In this document: positions 42,564-50,242 of the stretch, in pieces
Position numbering within the stretch: position 1 is the first letter of the stretch
How the letters are laid out: every line of letters starts with the position of its first letter
Origin: JAFEBO01 sp050730655
GTDB taxonomy: Bacteria; Planctomycetota; Phycisphaerae; Phycisphaerales; UBA1924
Direction: 5' to 3'
DNA: 64,000 bases
Assembly: GCA_050730655.1 (NCBI GenBank)
Contig: JBOHNL010000021.1
Location: 29,574-93,573 of the forward strand
Translations under genes and position numbers: made by a program
The notes under the pieces: model-generated
Told to the model about the DNA's origin: nothing
Databases searched by the model: none
Seen by the model: the letters and a program-made list of their open reading frames with translations, nothing else

Positions 42564-43415
42564 ATGATCGACTACCTACTCCACCTGTTCGACCCCTCGG
42601 AAGCACCTTCTGCCACCAGAGGCGGCGCGTTGTCCACGGCCACCGGCTGGTTCCACTTCGCGTCGGACCTCTCGATCTTCTTCGCGTACGTGGTGCTCTG
42701 CACGCTCCTGCTGCTGTTTCTCTACCGGCAAAAGCGCCTGCCGAACCGCGGCACGATCTGGCTGATCTGGCTTTTCCTCCTCGGCTGTGGCGTCGCACGC
42801 CTGGTCGGCGCCGCGATGCTCTACTACCCGGCGTTCCGTTTTCTGCTCGTGGTCAAGGTCGTTACCGCCGTGATCTCGCTGATCGCGGTCTTCGCGATCG
42901 CACGCGTCTTTCCGTCCGCGTTCGAGGCTGAACCTGCCTCTGGCGACGACCCGAATGATGCTCGCCAAGCGGCAAACCATCGTCGAACGCACGAAAATTT
43001 CGCCGACCAGCGGGACAAGCTCGAACAGCGCGCAACCCAGCTGACCGTGCGTGACCGTCGCATCCGCCGCGCTCTCGACGCCTCCGCGGCCGCCGCATGC
43101 AGCTGGGACGTCGAAACCAACGAGATCATTTGGGAAGTCGGCCTTTCGTCGCTCCTGGGCCATCCACATTCCGACGCCGAATCGGCCCATTCGTGGACTG
43201 AGTTCCTGAGCGGGCCCGACTGCCAACGCATCCAGGCGGCGGCAAGAACCACAAACGCCTCGCACGCCGAGCTCCGCCTCGACATGCCCATCAGCATTGC
43301 GAACGCTCGCGAAGGCACGCTCGTCATCCGTGCGAAGCCCGAAACGCATTCCGCATCCGGCAAGTCGATCTTCACCGGCCTCGTGTCCTTTGTTCCTGCC
43401 GCGGTTCCGGCTTGA
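42564..43415 (+). CDS. Ethylene-receptor-like membrane sensor with PAS domain, no kinase
   Basis: A 283-aa protein. Residues about 30-118 form three helices that align by eye with the ethylene-binding domain of plant ETR1: FHFASDLSIFFAY (Asp and Tyr kept), FLLGCGVARLVG (the copper-ligand Cys kept, but the His of CGATH is Arg), and VKVVTAVISLIAVFAIARVFP. A coiled linker leads to a PAS-like domain (about 165-275) with CSWDVETNEIIWEVG and LLGHPHSDAES. The protein stops there, with no histidine kinase or other output. It is convergent, 11 bases apart, with an unrelated two-component pair. A regulatory partner is likely but not visible. Confidence 0.75.
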   Translation: MIDYLLHLFDPSEAPSATRGGALSTATGWFHFASDLSIFFAYVVLCTLLLLFLYRQKRLPNRGTIWLIWLFLLGCGVARLVGAAMLYYPAFRFLLVVKVVTAVISLIAVFAIARVFPSAFEAEPASGDDPNDARQAANHRRTHENFADQRDKLEQRATQLTVRDRRIRRALDASAAAACSWDVETNEIIWEVGLSSLLGHPHSDAESAHSWTEFLSGPDCQRIQAAARTTNASHAELRLDMPISIANAREGTLVIRAKPETHSASGKSIFTGLVSFVPAAVPA

Positions 43416-43426
43416 ATCGACGCTCA

Positions 43427-45004
43427 TCAACTCGACTTTGAATCACTCATCGGCGATGACTCGCTCGTCGGATCGCCCTGCGATTCAGAGGACGCCCCCG
43501 ATTGCAAACGGGGCAGCGTCACGGCGAACTCACATCCGCGTGGATCACGGTTCTTCACCGTGATCGAGCCGCGGTGCAGTTCCGCGATGCCAAGTGCGAT
43601 CTCCAGCCCCAAGCCGTGACCCCGGCCGCGCCGTTCCTCGTCCTTTGCCTGCGAGAACCGATCGAACACGCGCGGCAGCAGCGCGGGCGGAATGCCCGGG
43701 CCGTTGTCGCGCACGTACACAGTAATTTCGGAAGCGGCGGCGGCTGCCTCGATCTCGACAACTTCGCCTTCGGGGCTGAAGCGGATGGCGTTGCGAATCA
43801 GATTGTCGAAGATGATGCGGAGCAGGTCGGTGTTTCCTTCCACCGTCGCATCCATGTCGTCGCCTTCCGGGACACGAAGCCCGAGCCGAACCTTGTGCAG
43901 CGCTGCCATCGAGACGCAGCTCGCGTACGAATCGAGCAGCACGTCGCGCATCGCGCACGATTCGAGCGCCGGGATCACGCCCTTGTTATGACGAACGCGG
44001 GTGAGCAGCAGGAAGTTGTCGACCGTCCGGGCGAGCTTCTCGAGTTCTTCGGTCATGCTGCGAAGGAACTCTTTCACCGGCTTGGCCGATTCATCCACCT
44101 TCAGCGCCTGCGCGCCCGTGAGCACGACCGCGATGGGCGTCTTCAGCTCGTGCGAAACGTTCGACATGAAGCGTTCCTGCGCCGCGAACCCGGCTTCGAT
44201 GCGCTGCCGGGCGCGCTCGAGTTCCTTGCGGACGTCGGAGACTTCGGATGCCGCGGGCGCGTTCTCGATCGACTGGTCGATTGACTCGGGCGAAAGACGC
44301 TGGGCAAGGTCGCGAATATCAGCGAGCGGCCGCACCGCAAAGCCGGCGATCAGATACGCGCTCAGGGCGATCGGCAGAATCCCGACGGGGATAGTCGCCA
44401 TGATCATCCGCGTCGTGAGATCCTGCATGGTCGTCGCGCTCGAATCGCTGATGGTCAGGACGACAAAGAACTCCTGCTTGTCGGGCGCGACGATGCGGGC
44501 GACCGCGATCCGATCCGGCGTCATGTTCCGATCCGCCGGCCGGATGTGGCTGCGATAGCTGAACGCGGTTTCCATGTCGTCGGCGCGCAGAAACGTCGCG
44601 GAATCGAGCACAACGGCGGGGATCGCGTTGGTCGCGATCGGCGTGCCGCTCGAGTCGAGCACGTCGATCTTGATTTCCTCTCCGATATGAAACCTGAACC
44701 GAGTCGTCGCAAGAGAGCTCAGCCGACGGTCGGTCACAAACGGAAGATCGGGGCGGATCGCCTCTGCGATCATCTGCACGCGTTCGACCGCGCGCTCCGC
44801 GAAAAAGTCTTCGATCGCCCGGGCGAGATACAGCCGGAAGACGAACGCGATCGAAAGCTGCACGATCAGAAAGATCGCGAGCATCCACAGCATCAGCCGC
44901 ACGCGCAGCGGGAGCTGACGCTGGTCCTGCTCCGGCCCGGGTTTCTTGCCGCCGAAGCGAGATGGGGATGGCCGGGAGTTGGTGCCGGAACCGGAGGAAG
45001 GCAT
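43427..45004 (-). CDS. Sensor histidine kinase (two-component, EnvZ/BaeS-like)
   Basis: A 525-aa membrane kinase: TM1 about residues 36-58, a periplasmic sensor region to about 195, TM2 about 198-223, a HAMP domain (about 223-278), HisKA with His285 in NVSHELKTP, and HATPase with NAIRFSPEGEVV, DNGPGIP and GRGHGLGLE. A Ser-rich tail follows. It lies four bases after the response regulator gene, so the two are one transcript and one phosphorelay. The signal sensed is unknown. Confidence 0.93.
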   Translation of the reverse strand: MPSSGSGTNSRPSPSRFGGKKPGPEQDQRQLPLRVRLMLWMLAIFLIVQLSIAFVFRLYLARAIEDFFAERAVERVQMIAEAIRPDLPFVTDRRLSSLATTRFRFHIGEEIKIDVLDSSGTPIATNAIPAVVLDSATFLRADDMETAFSYRSHIRPADRNMTPDRIAVARIVAPDKQEFFVVLTISDSSATTMQDLTTRMIMATIPVGILPIALSAYLIAGFAVRPLADIRDLAQRLSPESIDQSIENAPAASEVSDVRKELERARQRIEAGFAAQERFMSNVSHELKTPIAVVLTGAQALKVDESAKPVKEFLRSMTEELEKLARTVDNFLLLTRVRHNKGVIPALESCAMRDVLLDSYASCVSMAALHKVRLGLRVPEGDDMDATVEGNTDLLRIIFDNLIRNAIRFSPEGEVVEIEAAAAASEITVYVRDNGPGIPPALLPRVFDRFSQAKDEERRGRGHGLGLEIALGIAELHRGSITVKNRDPRGCEFAVTLPRLQSGASSESQGDPTSESSPMSDSKSS

Positions 45005-45008
45005 GGAT

Positions 45009-45683
45009 CTAATCCATGATCCCGAATCGGTAGCCGGCGTTCTTGATCGTGTGGATCAGCGGCTTGAGGCCGGGGCGATCAATCTTCTTCCGCAACGTTG
45101 AGATATAGACGTCGATCACGTTGCTCGTCGGTTCGAAGTTCAGTTCCCACACGTGCTCGCCGATCTGCACGCGGCTGAGCACGCGGTTCTGGTTGCGCAT
45201 CAGATATTCGAGCAGCGTGAACTCGCGCGAGGGCAGATCCCAGTGTTCGCCCGCACGCACGGCGCGCCGTGAGTAGAGGTCCAGTTCGAGATCATCGCAG
45301 CGGAGCGTCTTTCCCTCGGTCGCCTGCCCGCGGCGGAGCAGCGCCCGCAGCCGCGCGACCAGTTCTTCAAACTTGAACGGCTTGGTGAGGTAGTCGTCGG
45401 CGCCCGAATCGAGCCCCTGGACTTTGTCTTCGGTGGCCGAGAGGGCCGTCAACATAAGGATCGGCGTCGCGATTTTGCGCCGGCGAAGGTTGCGGCAGAC
45501 ATCAACACCGTCCCGATCGGGGAGCATGAGATCGAGCACGATCGCATCAAACGGCTCACCCGCCGCAAGATCTTCGCCCTCGGCCCCGCTGTGCGAGACT
45601 TCCGTCGCGAAGCCGGCTTCGTCCAGCCCGGTCCGGATTCCCCTTGCCATCTTGGGGTTGTCTTCAATGACAAGCACTCTCAT
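45009..45683 (-). CDS. OmpR/PhoB-family response regulator
   Basis: A 224-aa regulator. The receiver has VIEDN, phospho-acceptor Asp51 in FDAIVLDLMLP, the switch Thr/Ser in LMLTALSA and Lys in DDYLTKPF. The C-terminal winged helix ends in STLRKKIDRPGLKPLIHTIKN. The ATG at 45683 begins exactly at the receiver and has GGAG eight bases upstream; the open frame before it is not needed. It is the partner of the kinase encoded next. Confidence 0.94.
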   Translation of the reverse strand: MRVLVIEDNPKMARGIRTGLDEAGFATEVSHSGAEGEDLAAGEPFDAIVLDLMLPDRDGVDVCRNLRRRKIATPILMLTALSATEDKVQGLDSGADDYLTKPFKFEELVARLRALLRRGQATEGKTLRCDDLELDLYSRRAVRAGEHWDLPSREFTLLEYLMRNQNRVLSRVQIGEHVWELNFEPTSNVIDVYISTLRKKIDRPGLKPLIHTIKNAGYRFGIMD

Positions 45684-45801
45684 TCGCAATTCTCCATTCC
45701 CCGCCGCCTGCGGCGATCGACGCACACACCGCCGGATTCGGTGCCGCCGTTCCCCTGTACCGTACTGTACGCAAACAGAGGGGACGAGCCGCAGATTTTT
45801 T

Positions 45802-45829
45802 AAACCGCCGGAGCAAGCTCAGGCGGCTT
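45802..45829 (-). terminator. Hairpin at the stop codon of the TPR lipoprotein gene
   Basis: On the minus strand AAGCCGCC pairs with GGCGGTTT (one G-U pair), and within it GAGC pairs with GCTC. The stem starts inside the TAA stop. It is followed by A residues rather than a long T tract, so it may be a weak terminator or an mRNA-stabilising hairpin. Confidence 0.4.
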
Positions 45830-46412
45830 AAGGGGTGCGCGAAAGTTCCGAACGTGCCCATTCACGCCATTGCTGGGTTTCGCCCCGCATAGCAATATCA
45901 CGCAGCCAACCCGGCGTGCGTTCGTCCCGCTTCCCGGACTTGATCGAAAGTCGCGCGAGGCCCTGTATGGCCGCGATGTGATCGGGATAGACCTCAATGG
46001 CCGTGAGATACGCATCCATCGCATCGCTGTTTCGGCCGGCGGTTTCCAATGTGAGCGCGAGGTTGATGCGGGGGTCGGGATGCCCCGGCATCAACTTCCG
46101 GCCCCACTCGAATTCCTGGGCGGCGCCAAAGAGTTCCCCGCGCGAGAGAAGCACAACGCCAAGGTTGTTGTGCGCCGGTCCATAAAAGAGATCGGCGGTC
46201 AGCGATTCACGCAAGAGTTTTTCTGCCTGCGCGAGCGATGCGACGTCACCCTTATCCATGTACGGCATCGCCTGTTCGTTGAGCTTGGTCGCCCGAGCCG
46301 TGTCGCGATTCGTCTCGTCGCCCGGTTGATAAGGTCCGCGCGCGTGATTCGAAGCGCAGCCAACGAACAGCAGAGACGTGGCGAAGAGTATTGAAAGCAC
46401 GTAGGGATTCAT
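45828..46412 (-). CDS. TPR-repeat lipoprotein
   Basis: A 194-aa protein with a signal peptide and lipobox LLFVGCAS (Cys19). The mature part has TPR-like helix pairs (about 65-170), such as YGPAHNNLGVVLLSRGELFGAAQEFEWG and a second one with NLALTLETAGRNSDAMDAYLTAIEVYPDH, given here only as the parts NLGVVLLSRGELFGAAQEFE and TAGRNSDAMDAYLTAIEVYP. It resembles PilF/PilW-type pilotins. It lies 27 bases after the GspM-like gene, so it may be the secretin pilotin or assembly factor of that operon; this role is inferred. Confidence 0.8.
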   Translation of the reverse strand: MNPYVLSILFATSLLFVGCASNHARGPYQPGDETNRDTARATKLNEQAMPYMDKGDVASLAQAEKLLRESLTADLFYGPAHNNLGVVLLSRGELFGAAQEFEWGRKLMPGHPDPRINLALTLETAGRNSDAMDAYLTAIEVYPDHIAAIQGLARLSIKSGKRDERTPGWLRDIAMRGETQQWREWARSELSRTP

Positions 46413-46439
46413 GCAGGCTCCGGACAGGCCGTGAACGGC

Positions 46440-46958
46440 TTACTTTGACAGGTACACATTTTCGAACACAAGACGAGAATTCCATTTCACGATCGGGTCG
46501 GGACGACCGGAATTCGCGGGGGACAAATCAATGCTGGTCGCGGGCCAAGTGGGGTTGGTCGCTCGCCACCGTTGCAGAAAGCGCCCTAGGTCGGGCAACG
46601 GGACCGACTCGAACTGCACACGAAGACTCTGTTGCTTGAATGCCGGCGGTGCTCCCGCCACCGGACGGTCTCGCTCGCCCTCGACGCTCTTGATCGCGGA
46701 GGCGGAGATGCCGGTGCTCGCTCCAGCATCTGAAACCATGGCTAAAAGAAGCTGCGATGGTGTGTGCGATTCAGAAACAAGCGCCGGCTTGGCCCGCCAC
46801 ATGGACAACTCCGCCGCGGCGCCGGAGACCCGAGTCCATTCCATGCGAGCGTCGGCGGCCCGTGCCACGCCCGCACGCCAGAAGGCAATTTGGCGTGTAC
46901 ACCAGACAAGAGCAGCGACGAAGAACACGACGAGACTGACGTCGATCACTCGCTTCAT
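46440..46958 (-). CDS. GspM/PilO-like assembly protein
   Basis: A 172-aa bitopic protein: one N-terminal helix (VSLVVFFVAALVWCTRQIAF), a short coiled segment and a ferredoxin-like periplasmic domain (about 75-170), with SLRVQFESVPLPDLGRFLQR giving a typical PilO/GspM beta-alpha pattern. The start overlaps the GspL-like gene by ATGA. The family call relies on topology, size and gene order, not on strong sequence identity. Confidence 0.65.
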   Translation of the reverse strand: MKRVIDVSLVVFFVAALVWCTRQIAFWRAGVARAADARMEWTRVSGAAAELSMWRAKPALVSESHTPSQLLLAMVSDAGASTGISASAIKSVEGERDRPVAGAPPAFKQQSLRVQFESVPLPDLGRFLQRWRATNPTWPATSIDLSPANSGRPDPIVKWNSRLVFENVYLSK

Positions 46959-47938
46959 CGGTTGCCCTCCGCCCCTGAACTTTTCTTAAGCGTCGCAAAG
47001 AGCTGCACGCCCGAACCGCCCCCACTCCGTTGCGTGCGCGGCGGCAACAGCATCCAGCCTTCGCAGCGAGCGAGCGCCGTTCCGACTGCTTGCGCTTGCG
47101 ATTCGTCGGCGAGTTGAATACTCAAGCTCGCGGCACGATCGGTGATCGATAGATGGCTGGTTTGAGCGTCAACCCCCGCAGGCCAATTGCGCAGCAGAGT
47201 CGTGAGCGATATTGATGCATCACCAAGGGCGGCCGACGCGGCCTCGGGCCCGCGAGCACGCCGCACGACAGACGTTGTTTCAAGCAACTCTCGCGTGCCG
47301 ATTGCCTTGTCCCGATTCTCGAACCCGGCTTCGGCCAGGACCTCGCGAGTTTGAACATCGATCGACTCGTGTTCGCGAGCGGCTTCGAGTGCTCGCCATC
47401 GAACTCCGACTCCAATCAGTGAAATCGCCGCGGTCACGTAGAACATGCCCAATCTGCGCGCGCGCGCCCGCAGTGATTGAATACACGCCGGGGTGTAGGA
47501 ACCGGTCAGAAAGTTAATGGACGAAACGTCAATATCCGGCGCTGCGTCTCGCAAAATTGGAGGCAGGTCCGCAGGTCCCAGCGTGAGCAAACCGCACATT
47601 CGCGCCGACCCAGAGTGCGTCCGCCGCATTTCGGCGTCGAGCAATTCCCTCAGCGAGGCAACGGGCATCGCACACGCCAGCACGCGCCCATCATCGATAT
47701 GCGTCCAAGCAACTTCGAGTTCATCCACAGGAATCGGAAGCTCCGCCTGCAGCGCATCCAGCCATTCCGCCTCGCGCGCCGCGCGGCGGGAAGCCCCGCT
47801 CCCCTGCTCGATGATCCCCCAATAGAACTCCGTCCAGCCGAGCCGGAGATCGCTCCCATCTGCCGCGGCGCAACCATCGATGGCTGCCTCACTCGCGACA
47901 GGCGCGGCGCTCGAAACTGGAACGGCTGGCTTGCTCAC
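46955..47938 (-). CDS. GspL/PilN-like bitopic assembly protein
   Basis: A 327-aa protein with an N-terminal cytoplasmic part (about 1-160, an actin-like fold remnant is possible), one membrane helix (LGMFYVTAAISLIGVGVRWR, about 166-183) and a periplasmic part with coiled start and ferredoxin-like end. This topology is that of GspL (or a fused PilM/PilN). GTG start at 47938 overlaps the upstream stop (GTGA). It would link the cytoplasmic ATPase to the inner-membrane platform. Confidence 0.65.
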   Translation of the reverse strand: MSKPAVPVSSAAPVASEAAIDGCAAADGSDLRLGWTEFYWGIIEQGSGASRRAAREAEWLDALQAELPIPVDELEVAWTHIDDGRVLACAMPVASLRELLDAEMRRTHSGSARMCGLLTLGPADLPPILRDAAPDIDVSSINFLTGSYTPACIQSLRARARRLGMFYVTAAISLIGVGVRWRALEAAREHESIDVQTREVLAEAGFENRDKAIGTRELLETTSVVRRARGPEAASAALGDASISLTTLLRNWPAGVDAQTSHLSITDRAASLSIQLADESQAQAVGTALARCEGWMLLPPRTQRSGGGSGVQLFATLKKSSGAEGNR

Positions 47939-48537
47939 GGCGATTCCCTTCCCTTCACGAGCGCATTCGAACCGGGAGCGAGCGAGACCCTTTGCCTGAT
48001 TTCCAGCCGGTGAGAAAATCGCCGATCTGCCGACTCCAGCACGACTGCAGCGTCATCGATGCTCCGGACCACAAACCCTTTCGCAACTTCGCCAACCGCC
48101 ACGTGCACAATCGCTGCCGCATCCGGATCGAACAACAACGCACGCGGTCGCGTTTGATCTAACTCGACTCCGACCAATTGCAGCCGCAGAGGAGGCGGCA
48201 CGATTGGAGGCGGCGGCATCTCCGGTTCGGCAGGCTTGGGCGGCGCAACCCACAACGGAGCATTGAACAAAGCCAGGTCGAGCCCTTCCTCGGAGGAGCT
48301 GACTCTCGCGCCCCGCGAATTGTCCTTCGGCTTCTTCGCTTGCGATTCGGCCGCAGGGCCAGCACTCGCGGCCATTCTCAACTTCTCTCGACTTCCGTCA
48401 GGCGACCACGGGCCGCCCAACATGCACCACACCAACGAAAATAACAACAGGGCCCCGCCACCGACATGCACGAGTCGCATGCGAGCACGCGGTCGCGCCA
48501 GCGGGTCTTGGCAGTGAGATAGACGACTACGAGACAT
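47935..48537 (-). CDS. GspC/PilP-like periplasmic protein
   Basis: A 200-aa protein with one N-terminal helix (VGGGALLLFSLVWCMLGG), a charged and Pro-rich linker (PPPPIVPPP) and a small beta domain at the C-terminus (about 115-195) containing LQLVGVELDQTRPRALLFDP and VAVGEVAKGFVVRSIDD. This is the homology-region layout of GspC or PilP, which contacts the secretin. It overlaps the ATPase gene by 11 bases. Confidence 0.65.
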   Translation of the reverse strand: MSRSRLSHCQDPLARPRARMRLVHVGGGALLLFSLVWCMLGGPWSPDGSREKLRMAASAGPAAESQAKKPKDNSRGARVSSSEEGLDLALFNAPLWVAPPKPAEPEMPPPPIVPPPLRLQLVGVELDQTRPRALLFDPDAAAIVHVAVGEVAKGFVVRSIDDAAVVLESADRRFSHRLEIRQRVSLAPGSNALVKGRESP

Positions 48538-50194
48538 TGCCCGCCCCCTGCAATTCCTCGGTTTCTTCGTCCGCCATGCCCTGCAGCACGCGCCGGACCT
48601 CGCGTTCGTCGGTGATTCTGCTTTCGATCAGCCGCTGCCCCTCATCCCAAAGCGTCCTCATCCCGCGCCGGCGCGCATGCTCGCGCACTTCGTCCAGCTT
48701 CGCCCCGCGCGCCACCGCCTGCCGGAGCGGCTCATCGAGCGCAAGAAACTCGAAGACTCCGACGCGTCCCTTATACCCCGCGTTCAAGCATTCTGCACAC
48801 CCCGCGCCCGAACACTCAGCGTGCACGCGGCGCACCAGCCGCTGCGCCATCACCGCCGAGAGCGCCGCCGCAACCAGAAACGGCTCGGCACCCAGATCCA
48901 CAAGTCGCGTAATCGCGCTTGAGGCGTCGTTGGTGTGCAGAGTCGAGAAGACCATGTGTCCCGTCAAACTCGCCTGGAGCGCAATCCGCGCCGTCTCAGT
49001 GTCGCGGATCTCGCCGACCATGACAACATCCGGATCCTGACGCAGGATGTGGCGGAGCCCCGTCGCAAATGAAATGCCTTTTCGGAGATTGATCTGAGAC
49101 TGGCTGATCGCCATTCCCGTCGCGGAAAGGTCGTACTCAATCGGGTCTTCGATCGTCATCAGATTGAGGTCGTTGCCGCGTCCGGACGTTCCGGTGCGCG
49201 CGATCTCGCGAAGCAGCGTGTAAAGGGTGGTGGTCTTTCCCGATCCGGTCGGCCCCGTGACGAGCACAATGCCATGGCTTCGCGAGGACTTGTCGAGAAG
49301 CAAAGTCCGAACGTTTGCGGGCATTCCCAGAGCAGCAAACACACAATTGCCCCCCGCATCGTGATCCGAATCCGCAAACGAATTATCCAGCAGTCGAATC
49401 ACCGCGCGCTCGCCGTAGTTAGTCGGCAGCGTGCTCATGCGTAAGTCGATCGCCCGCCCGACACGCGTGCCAGCACCACTCGGGCCGGGCCTGCCGGTGG
49501 TTACCGTGGCACGCCCATCCTGCGGCGCGTTCCGCTCCGCCACGTCCATCTGCGCCATCACCTTGATACGGCTCACGATCGAATTGGCCAGTGTGTGAGG
49601 GAGATCTCGCGCGGCAACCAGCACGCCGTCCACGCGATACCGCACCAACGTTCGCGTCGCCAGCGGCTGTATGTGAATATCGCTTGCGTCCATCCCAAGC
49701 GCCTCGAACAGCATCGCATCAACAAGACGCACCACGGGCCCCTTTCCTTCGATATGCAGGAGGTCGCGGTCGAGGCTCGCGGCACTCAACGCTTCCCGCA
49801 GCGCACCCTCCACAGTCTCGCCCTGCAGCGGCTCCTCGATGCGATGGACCGGTCCCGTCGACATCCCGGTCGCAGGAATGGCTTCGGCCTGCTGTTGTTC
49901 ACGCTCCGCCTGGTCATAGACGCGATCGATGTATCGTGCAACTTCTTCGTCGCCGCAATCGGCAGCGTGCTGATCGACTTGGCGGCCGATGCGGATCGCG
50001 ACGTTCACAATGGCCGAAGGCGTCGTCCGCGACGATACGAGCAACCGCTCATGACCCGATTCGCTGATGCCAACACTGCACAAGAGCCGACGCCGCGCAA
50101 ACTCCCGCGGAATCAGCGACAGAAACTCAGCCGTCGGACGCCCGCTCGCAAGTTCATCCCGAGTCACCACCTGGCGCGCGCGTGGCGCGTTCAT
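48527..50194 (-). CDS. gspE: Type II secretion / type IV pilus assembly ATPase (GspE/PilB)
   Basis: A 555-aa AAA-type hexameric motor. Walker A is GPTGSGKTTTLYTLL, the Asp box MTIEDPIEY, Walker B DPDVVMVGEIRD, and the His box GHMVFSTLHTND. A Cys-rich zinc region (ECSGAGCAEC) follows, then GYKGRVGVFEFL. An N-terminal GspE/MshEN-like domain precedes. The ATG at 50194 has GGAG five bases upstream, better than a TTG at 50230. It follows the secretin gene after 48 bases. No retraction ATPase or inner-membrane platform gene is in the window. Confidence 0.92.
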   Translation of the reverse strand: MNAPRARQVVTRDELASGRPTAEFLSLIPREFARRRLLCSVGISESGHERLLVSSRTTPSAIVNVAIRIGRQVDQHAADCGDEEVARYIDRVYDQAEREQQQAEAIPATGMSTGPVHRIEEPLQGETVEGALREALSAASLDRDLLHIEGKGPVVRLVDAMLFEALGMDASDIHIQPLATRTLVRYRVDGVLVAARDLPHTLANSIVSRIKVMAQMDVAERNAPQDGRATVTTGRPGPSGAGTRVGRAIDLRMSTLPTNYGERAVIRLLDNSFADSDHDAGGNCVFAALGMPANVRTLLLDKSSRSHGIVLVTGPTGSGKTTTLYTLLREIARTGTSGRGNDLNLMTIEDPIEYDLSATGMAISQSQINLRKGISFATGLRHILRQDPDVVMVGEIRDTETARIALQASLTGHMVFSTLHTNDASSAITRLVDLGAEPFLVAAALSAVMAQRLVRRVHAECSGAGCAECLNAGYKGRVGVFEFLALDEPLRQAVARGAKLDEVREHARRRGMRTLWDEGQRLIESRITDEREVRRVLQGMADEETEELQGAGNVS

Positions 50195-50242
50195 CGACAC
50201 TCCAGCCTTTTCGTCAGCCTCCAATGGCAAATATTTCCCCGG

